This document shows, one piece after another, positions 58,661 to 64,000 of a DNA stretch of 64,000 nt. The DNA is from Xylophilus sp. Leaf220 (GTDB taxonomy: Bacteria > Pseudomonadota > Gammaproteobacteria > Burkholderiales > Burkholderiaceae_C): assembly GCF_001421705.1 (NCBI RefSeq), contig NZ_LMKO01000004.1:1-64000 (forward strand). The letters are read 5' to 3'. Below the pieces are notes generated by a model. The model saw only the letters and a program-made list of their open reading frames with translations. It ran no database searches and was not told the origin of the DNA. How positions within the stretch are numbered: position 1 is the stretch's first letter; each line of letters opens with the position of its first letter. The position numbers and the translations under genes were made by a program.

Positions 58661-59731
58661 ATGCAGACGACCGCGACCGCCGCCGCCCCGCCCGCCACCG
58701 CCGCCCCGGAACGCCGGGCCTACTACGACCGCATCCGGCCGTACCACCTGGCGCCGCTGTGGGAGGCGCTGCATGCGCTGGTGCCGCGGGAGCCCGCATC
58801 GCCCTGCGTGCCGGCGCTCTGGCGCTATGCGGAGATCCGGCCCTTCCTGATGGAGTCGGCCACGCTGATCACCGCCGAGGAGGCGGTGCGCCGCGTGCTG
58901 GTGCTGGAGAACCCGGGAATGCCCGGGCAGTCGTGCACCACCCAGTCGCTCTACGCCGGGCTGCAGCTGATCATGCCGGGCGAGGTGGCGCCGTCGCACC
59001 GGCATGTGCAGTCGGCCCTGCGCTTCATCGTCGACGGCCGCGGGGCCTACACCACGGTGGGCGGCGAGCGCACCACGATGCATCCCGGCGACTTCATCAT
59101 CACGCCCTCGTGGGACTGGCACGACCACGGCCACGAGGCGCTGCAGAGCGACAGCGGCCCGGTGGTCTGGCTCGACGGGCTCGACATCCCGCTGGTGCGC
59201 TTCTTCGACGCGGGCTTCGCCGAGAACGACACGCAGCAGTCGCAGACGGTGTCGCAGCCGGAGGGCCGCAGCTACGCCCGCTTCGGCCACAACATGGTGC
59301 CGGTGCGGCACACCCACACCAGCCGCACCTCGCCGATCTTCAGCTATCCCTACGCCCGCAGCCGCGAGGCGCTGGCCGCGCTGCAGAAGAGCGAGGCGCC
59401 CGACGCCTGGCAGGGCTGGAAGCTGCGCTACACCAACCCGCTGACCGGCGGCGCGCCGATGCCGACGATGCAGCCCTGCCTGCAGCTGCTGCCGCAGGGC
59501 TTCCGCGGCCGCAGCCACCGCGGCACCGACGGCACCGTCTACAGCGTGGTCGAGGGCCGCGGCACCGCGGTGGTCGACGGGCAGCGGCTCGGCTTCCAGC
59601 CGCAGGACACCTTCGTCGTGCCCTCCTGGGCGCGGCTGCAGCTGGAGGCCGAGACCGACGCGGTGCTGTTCAGCTTCTCCGACCGGCCGGTGCAGGAGGC
59701 GATCGGCATCCACCGCGAAAGCTTCGACTGA
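58661..59731 (+). CDS. Gentisate 1,2-dioxygenase
   Basis: The enzyme opens the ring of gentisate to maleylpyruvate with Fe2+ and O2. The 356-residue bicupin has the first metal site PSHRHVQSALRFIVDGRGAY with the downstream PSWDWHDHGHE, and a second cupin with GFRGRSHRGTDGTVYSVVEG. The LAPLWEALHALVPREP start and RYTNPLTGGAPMPTM segment are typical of gentisate dioxygenases rather than salicylate or 1-hydroxy-2-naphthoate types. It is the first gene of the operon, with fumarylpyruvate hydrolase 50 bp downstream. Confidence 0.93.
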   Translation: MQTTATAAAPPATAAPERRAYYDRIRPYHLAPLWEALHALVPREPASPCVPALWRYAEIRPFLMESATLITAEEAVRRVLVLENPGMPGQSCTTQSLYAGLQLIMPGEVAPSHRHVQSALRFIVDGRGAYTTVGGERTTMHPGDFIITPSWDWHDHGHEALQSDSGPVVWLDGLDIPLVRFFDAGFAENDTQQSQTVSQPEGRSYARFGHNMVPVRHTHTSRTSPIFSYPYARSREALAALQKSEAPDAWQGWKLRYTNPLTGGAPMPTMQPCLQLLPQGFRGRSHRGTDGTVYSVVEGRGTAVVDGQRLGFQPQDTFVVPSWARLQLEAETDAVLFSFSDRPVQEAIGIHRESFD

Positions 59732-59781
59732 CGCGCGCCGCCCCCTTCCCTGTCCGTTTCTCCACTCCTCCCCTTCGCTCC

Positions 59782-60486
59782 ATGTCCTTCGTTGTAGCCC
59801 CCATGTCCGTCGTCGGTATTCCCGTCGTCGGCAGTCCCGATCTCTTCCCGGTGCGCCGCGTCTACTGCGTCGGCCGCAACTACGCGGCCCACGCCCGCGA
59901 GATGGGTTTCGACCCCGACCGCGAGCCGCCCTTCTTTTTCAGCAAGCCCAACGACGACGCGTCCATCGTGTCGGTGCCCGCCGGCACCACCGGCACCCTG
60001 CCCTATCCGCCGCTGACGCAGAACTACCACTACGAGGCCGAACTGGTGGTCGCCATCGGCAAGGGCGGCCGCGACATCGCGCCGGGCGATGCGGCCGCGC
60101 ACGTCTTCGGCTATGCCGCCGGCCTCGACATGACCCGGCGCGACCTGCAGATCGCCGCCCGCGAGAAGGGGCGGCCCTGGGAAGTGGGCAAGGCCTTCGA
60201 CTTCTCCGCGCCGGTGGGCCCGATCACCCCGCGCGCCGACGTGCCGGACGTGAACCGGGCCGGCATTCGTCTGGAGGTGGACGGCGCGGTGCGCCAGCAG
60301 GCGACCGTCGCACACCTGATCTGGTCGGTGGACGAGGTGATCGCCAACCTGTCGACCCTCTTCGCGCTGGCGCCGGGCGACCTGGTCTTCACCGGCACAC
60401 CCGAAGGCGTGGGCGCGGTGGTGGCCGGCCAGGCGCTGACCGTGGCGGTCGACGGACTGGTGCCGCTGTCGGTGCGGATCGCCTGA
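59782..60486 (+). CDS. FAA-hydrolase family fumarylpyruvate hydrolase
   Basis: The 234-residue protein is a fumarylacetoacetate-hydrolase-fold enzyme. It shows VYCVGRNYAAHAREMG, PPFFFSKPNDDA, the metal ligands in YHYEAELVVAIG and AGLDMTRRDLQ, and the VFTGTPEGVG motif. By position it cleaves fumarylpyruvate to fumarate and pyruvate. No maleylpyruvate isomerase gene is in the operon, so action on maleylpyruvate directly should be considered. The stop overlaps the next ATG (TGATG). Confidence 0.88.
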   Translation: MSFVVAPMSVVGIPVVGSPDLFPVRRVYCVGRNYAAHAREMGFDPDREPPFFFSKPNDDASIVSVPAGTTGTLPYPPLTQNYHYEAELVVAIGKGGRDIAPGDAAAHVFGYAAGLDMTRRDLQIAAREKGRPWEVGKAFDFSAPVGPITPRADVPDVNRAGIRLEVDGAVRQQATVAHLIWSVDEVIANLSTLFALAPGDLVFTGTPEGVGAVVAGQALTVAVDGLVPLSVRIA

Positions 60487-61724
60487 TGTCCGCGGTGCAG
60501 GCCAACCCGCACCCGGACGCCGCCGGCGCGCCGGTCCTGGTCGCCGGCGGCGGCATCGGCGGCATGGCCTGCGCGCTGGCGCTGGCCCGCGCCGGCCAGC
60601 CGGTCGAACTGCTGGAGCAGAGCGCGATGCTGGGCGAGATCGGCGCCGGCCTGCAGCTGGGGCCCAACGCCTTCGCCGCGCTGGATGCGCTGGGCGTGGG
60701 CGAGGCGGTGCGCGCCGGCGCGGTGGTGACCGACCGGCTGGTGATGATGGACGCGGTCGATGCACGGGAGGTCGCCTCGGTGCCGGTCGGCGACGCGTTC
60801 CGGCGCCGCTTCGGCAATCCGTACGCGGTGAGCCATCGGGCCGACCTGCACGGCGCGCTGCATTCGGCGGCGGTGGCGCATCCCCTGGTGCGGCTGCACA
60901 CCGGCGCACGCATCTCCGCGGTCGAGGTGGGCGCGACGCAGGCCGCGGCCACCACCGCCGACGGCCGCCGCTTCGAGGGCCGTGCGCTGGTCGGCTGCGA
61001 CGGGGTGAAGTCGGTGGTGCGGGCGCGCATCGTGGGCGACCCGCCGCGGGTCTCGGGCCACGTGGTCTACCGCGCGGTGGTGCCGGCGGCCGACATGCCG
61101 GCCGATCTGCGGATCGCGGCGCCGGTGGTCTGGGCCGGTCCCGACTGCCACCTGGTGCACTACCCGCTGCGCGGCGGCGACCAGTACAACCTGGTCGTCA
61201 CCTTCCACAGCCGCGAGCCGGAGGAATGGGGCGTGACCGACGGCAGCCGCGAGGAGGTGCTGTCGTATTTCCAGGGCATCCACCCGCGGCCGCGGCAGCT
61301 GCTCGACCGGCCCGACTCCTGGCGCCGCTGGAGCACCGCCGACCGCGACCCGGTCGCGCACTGGAGCGAGGGCTGCGCCACCCTGCTCGGCGACGCGGCG
61401 CATCCCATGATGCAGTACCTGGCGCAGGGCGCCTGCATGGCGCTGGAGGACGCGGTGACGCTCGCCGCCGCCGCAGTGGCCAGCGGCTTCGACTACCCCG
61501 CGGCCTTCCGCCGCTACGAACAGGCCCGGGTGGCGCGCACCGCCCGCGTGGTGCTGTCGGTGCGCGAGATGGGCCGGATCTACCACGCCAAGGGCGTCGA
61601 GCGACTGGTGCGCAACAGCCTCTGGACCGGCCACCGGCCGGAGCGCTTCCACGACGCGCTGGAGTGGCTCTACGGCTGGCGGCCGGAACGCTGCATGGAC
61701 GGCGACGGAGCCACCGGGCCCTGA
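60486..61724 (+). CDS. FAD monooxygenase, probable 3-hydroxybenzoate 6-hydroxylase
   Basis: The 412-residue flavoprotein hydroxylase has the FAD loop VLVAGGGIGGMACALALARA, the DG motif (LVGCDGVKSVVRARI) and the GD motif (LLGDAAHPMMQYLAQGACMALEDAV). Sequence and operon position, directly after gentisate dioxygenase and the hydrolase, suggest NADH-dependent 6-hydroxylation of 3-hydroxybenzoate to gentisate. Salicylate 5-hydroxylase in this group is multi-component, so salicylate is less likely as substrate. Confidence 0.85.
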   Translation: MSAVQANPHPDAAGAPVLVAGGGIGGMACALALARAGQPVELLEQSAMLGEIGAGLQLGPNAFAALDALGVGEAVRAGAVVTDRLVMMDAVDAREVASVPVGDAFRRRFGNPYAVSHRADLHGALHSAAVAHPLVRLHTGARISAVEVGATQAAATTADGRRFEGRALVGCDGVKSVVRARIVGDPPRVSGHVVYRAVVPAADMPADLRIAAPVVWAGPDCHLVHYPLRGGDQYNLVVTFHSREPEEWGVTDGSREEVLSYFQGIHPRPRQLLDRPDSWRRWSTADRDPVAHWSEGCATLLGDAAHPMMQYLAQGACMALEDAVTLAAAAVASGFDYPAAFRRYEQARVARTARVVLSVREMGRIYHAKGVERLVRNSLWTGHRPERFHDALEWLYGWRPERCMDGDGATGP

Positions 61725-61794
61725 GGCGGCCCGCACCGCGCATCGCGCCAGTTCCGGCCCAACCGCATTTCCCATAACGACACGGAGACACACC

Positions 61795-62787
61795 ATGCAC
61801 CCTTCCCGCCGCATAGCGCTCGCTCGCGCTACGAGCCTCCTGATGGCCGGCGCGGGCCTCGCGGCCCACGCCCAGCCCGCCACCGACTACCCCACCCGCC
61901 CTGTCACCATCGTCACCCCGTTCGCCGCCGGCAGCGGGCCGGACGCGGTACTGCGGCTGGTCTCCGACAAGCTCTCGAAGCAGTGGATGCAGCGGGTGGT
62001 GGTAGACAACCGGCCCGGCGGCGGGGGCTTCATCGCAATCGACCTGGCCCGCCGCGCGCAGCCCGATGGCTACACCCTGCTGCAGCTCGATAGCGAACAC
62101 CTCGCGGCCTTGCCCCACCTCTACAAGTCGCGCAACTTCGTCACGCTGCAGCATTTCGACCCGGTGGCCTCGCTGTTCCGCACGCCTTTCTTCGTGGCGG
62201 TGCCGACCGACTCCAAGTGGCAGTCGATGGCCGACCTGATCGCCACGGCGAAGGCGGCGCCGGGCACCGTCAGCTACGGCTCCTGGGGCGTCGGCAGCCC
62301 GGGCCATCTGGGCGGCCAGCAGATCGACGCGCTGGCCGGCACCCAGATGCAGCACGTGCCGTTCCGCGAAGTGGGCCAGCTCTATGCCAACGTCGGCTCC
62401 GGCGAGCTGCCCTGGGCCTTCGCCAGCATCCCGTCGAGCCAGGGCGTCTACAAGGCCGGCAAGCTGCGCTACATCGCGGTGGCCGCGCCGAAACGCGTGC
62501 CGCAGATGCCCAACGTGCCCACGGTGGGCGAAGCGGGCGGCCCGCCAGGGCTGGACGTGAATTCCTTCGTGTCGCTCGTCGCGCCCAAGGGCCTGCCGCC
62601 AGCCGTCGCCGCGAAGATCAATGCCGACGTCGCCACGGCCATCGCCGACCCCGAAATCCGCGCCCGCTTCGACACCTTCGCCTTCGAGCCGCTGGCCTGG
62701 TCGCCCGACGAGATCCGCCGCCAGGCGGAGACCAAGTCGCAGCTCTACGGCGACCTGGTGCGGCGCGGCAACATCAGCCTGGAATGA
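61795..62787 (+). CDS. Bug-type TTT solute receptor (third)
   Basis: The 330-residue precursor is a Bug receptor with a signal ending near AAHAQP, then [40 protein letters not shown] and [20 protein letters not shown]. It is the last gene of the gentisate operon, 70 bp after the hydroxylase, so an aromatic acid ligand is plausible. No TctA or TctB gene is present. Its last 43 bp overlap the convergent pseudouridine synthase gene. Confidence 0.9.
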   Translation: MHPSRRIALARATSLLMAGAGLAAHAQPATDYPTRPVTIVTPFAAGSGPDAVLRLVSDKLSKQWMQRVVVDNRPGGGGFIAIDLARRAQPDGYTLLQLDSEHLAALPHLYKSRNFVTLQHFDPVASLFRTPFFVAVPTDSKWQSMADLIATAKAAPGTVSYGSWGVGSPGHLGGQQIDALAGTQMQHVPFREVGQLYANVGSGELPWAFASIPSSQGVYKAGKLRYIAVAAPKRVPQMPNVPTVGEAGGPPGLDVNSFVSLVAPKGLPPAVAAKINADVATAIADPEIRARFDTFAFEPLAWSPDEIRRQAETKSQLYGDLVRRGNISLE

Positions 62788-63374
62788 GGAGGCCGATGCA
62801 GCGGCTCCCCTCCGTCGGCCACGTCCACCGCCTGCCAGCAGCCCGGCGCCAGGCCGTCCAGGGTGTAGGGCCCGACGGACGCTCGCACCAGCCGCAGGGT
62901 GGGCAAGCCCACCGCCGCCGTCATGCGGCGCACCTGGCGGTTGCGGCCCTCGCGGATCGAGAGCGCGATCCAGGCGGTGGGGATGCGCTGCCGTACCCGG
63001 ATCGGCGGATCGCGCGCCGGCAGGTCGGGCGGTGCGTCGAGCAGCGCGGCACGTGCCGGCCGGGTGGGGCCATCGTTCAGCACCACGCCGTCGCGCAGCG
63101 CCTGCAGCGCGGCGGCGGTCGGTTCGCCCTCCACCTGCACCCAGTAGGTCTTCTCCATCTTGAAGCGCGGATCGGCGATCCGTGCCTGCAGCGCACCGTC
63201 GCCGGTCAGCAGCAGCAGGCCTTCGCTGTCGGCGTCGAGCCGGCCGGCCGCATGCACGCCGGGCAGGTCGATGAAGCTTTTGAGGCCACGCCACCGGCCT
63301 TCGTCGGTGAACTGGCTCAGCACGCCGTAAGGCTTGTGGAAGCGGATCAGGCGGGGTGGGACGGGGGTGGGCAT
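62745..63374 (-). CDS. RsuA-family pseudouridine synthase (RluE-like)
   Basis: The 209-residue enzyme converts uridine to pseudouridine in rRNA. It has no S4 domain, starts [19 protein letters not shown], and carries the catalytic Asp in [19 protein letters not shown] and the [20 protein letters not shown] motif, as in RluE (23S U2457). The start is the ATG giving MPTPVPPRL. The C terminus (after residue 190) is encoded opposite the 3' end of the Bug receptor gene. Confidence 0.9.
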   Translation of the reverse strand: MPTPVPPRLIRFHKPYGVLSQFTDEGRWRGLKSFIDLPGVHAAGRLDADSEGLLLLTGDGALQARIADPRFKMEKTYWVQVEGEPTAAALQALRDGVVLNDGPTRPARAALLDAPPDLPARDPPIRVRQRIPTAWIALSIREGRNRQVRRMTAAVGLPTLRLVRASVGPYTLDGLAPGCWQAVDVADGGEPLHRPPHSRLMLPRRTRSP

Positions 63375-63515
63375 GGAAGGAGACGATACCCGGGTGGGCA
63401 AGCCAGGTCGTGGCACGTTTGTTCGAGAAGCGGCGTGAAGCCGATCCGGCGCGGGCCCTCACCCTCGCTCTCTCGCGATGTAAAAGGAAGCAAGGCCGGG
63501 AAATCCCAGGATCGA

Positions 63516-64000
63516 TCAGGGTGTGCGGGTGCCGGGCGGCGGCTCGGTCAGGCTGCGCTGCATTGCCCACTGAACGCCGGGCACCTTGCGGCCGAAGGCG
63601 AACGCCGCATCGCGCACCCATCCGCCATGGGTCGACTGGAAGCATGGCGTGAGCAACCGGCTGAGGGTCTGATAGGCACGCGAGGGCCAGAGGCGGTCGC
63701 GGCTGTAGGCAGCCAGTCCTGCGGCCAGGGTGCCGTGGCTGCGCAGGCCGTGGGCCAGGGCCAGCGCGTCCTGCAGCGCCAGCGTGGTGCCCAGCCCGAG
63801 CTGCGGGCTCATCGCATGCGCCGCGTCGCCCATTACCGCGAAGGGTCCCCGGGCCATGCGGCGCGGCCAGCTGTGGCGGTAGACGGCCAGCGCCAAATCG
63901 TCGTGCCGTTGCACCTGGTCGAAGACCGGCCGGGCCTCGGGCCACAGGTCCAGCAACCGGCGGCGCCATGCGCCCAGGTCGGATGCGCGCCACGCGGCGT
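63516..64000 (-). CDS. FAD-dependent monooxygenase, cut by the window end
   Basis: Only the C-terminal part (about 160 residues) is in the window; the frame is open to the last base. It contains the FAD GD motif FAVMGDAAHAMSPQLGLGTTLALQDAL, typical of PHBH-like flavoprotein hydroxylases. It differs from the hydroxylase at 60486. The substrate cannot be judged. The 141 bp between it and the pseudouridine synthase gene show nothing recognisable. Confidence 0.82.
   Translation of the reverse strand, partial: AAWRASDLGAWRRRLLDLWPEARPVFDQVQRHDDLALAVYRHSWPRRMARGPFAVMGDAAHAMSPQLGLGTTLALQDALALAHGLRSHGTLAAGLAAYSRDRLWPSRAYQTLSRLLTPCFQSTHGGWVRDAAFAFGRKVPGVQWAMQRSLTEPPPGTRTP

Overview
The window is chromosomal DNA of about 70% GC from a betaproteobacterium of the order Burkholderiales, most like the Comamonadaceae (Acidovorax/Variovorax/Xylophilus relatives). 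The evidence is gene order (bamE-dapB-exbBD-leuS-lptE-holA-proA, hpf-ptsN-hprK, uvrA/MFS/ssb, nudJ/mnmA), a PF08886-type gshA, Bug-type (TTT) solute receptors, and short intergenic repeats of the kind abundant in that family. I see no tRNA or rRNA gene, CRISPR array, prophage or IS transposase. The left edge carries two strong minus-strand promoters pointing out of the window.

Layout. 0-6 kb: glutathione synthesis (gshA, gshB) enclosing a K+ transporter (kup) and a BenE-type carrier. 6-18 kb: proA, an orphan binding-protein-like gene, then the housekeeping run bamE, dapB, exbB, exbD, leuS, lptE, holA, with fur divergent from bamE, followed by hprK, ptsN and hpf. 18-26 kb: corA, an MTA/SAH-type nucleosidase, an acyl-CoA ligase, the three-gene transhydrogenase pntAa-Ab-B, and nudJ. 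26-34 kb: an accessory carboxylate locus (LysR regulator, tcuA, tcuB, two Bug receptors, class II aldolase, 2-hydroxyacid dehydrogenase) lying between nudJ and mnmA, which are neighbours in E. coli. 35-40 kb: a tight four-gene operon of DUF3034 protein, exported truncated haemoglobin, cupredoxin-like protein and GGDEF/EAL protein. 40-50 kb: ssb, clcA, an MFS gene, a REC-REC-GGDEF gene, and uvrA, whose 3' end has been duplicated around a DUF433/PIN-like toxin-antitoxin pair. 50-57.5 kb: an MFS gene, two proteins that share a repeated domain, an ion permease, and a two-component system with a sigma-54 activator. 57.6-63 kb: a gentisate/3-hydroxybenzoate locus with its LysR regulator. 62.7-64 kb: a pseudouridine synthase and a flavin monooxygenase cut by the window end.

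Two families of dispersed palindromic repeats mark gene ends. One is a 17-nt GCTA-N9-TAGC motif next to a GC-rich hairpin, with seven copies, six of them within about 10 nt of a stop codon. The other is a ~125-nt near-perfect palindrome, two copies, each overlapping the stop codon of a plus-strand gene. Several conserved gene pairs look opened by accessory genes. The most interesting points are the uvrA/toxin-antitoxin duplication, the haem/copper/c-di-GMP operon, the repeated-domain pair, and the stop-codon-associated repeats.
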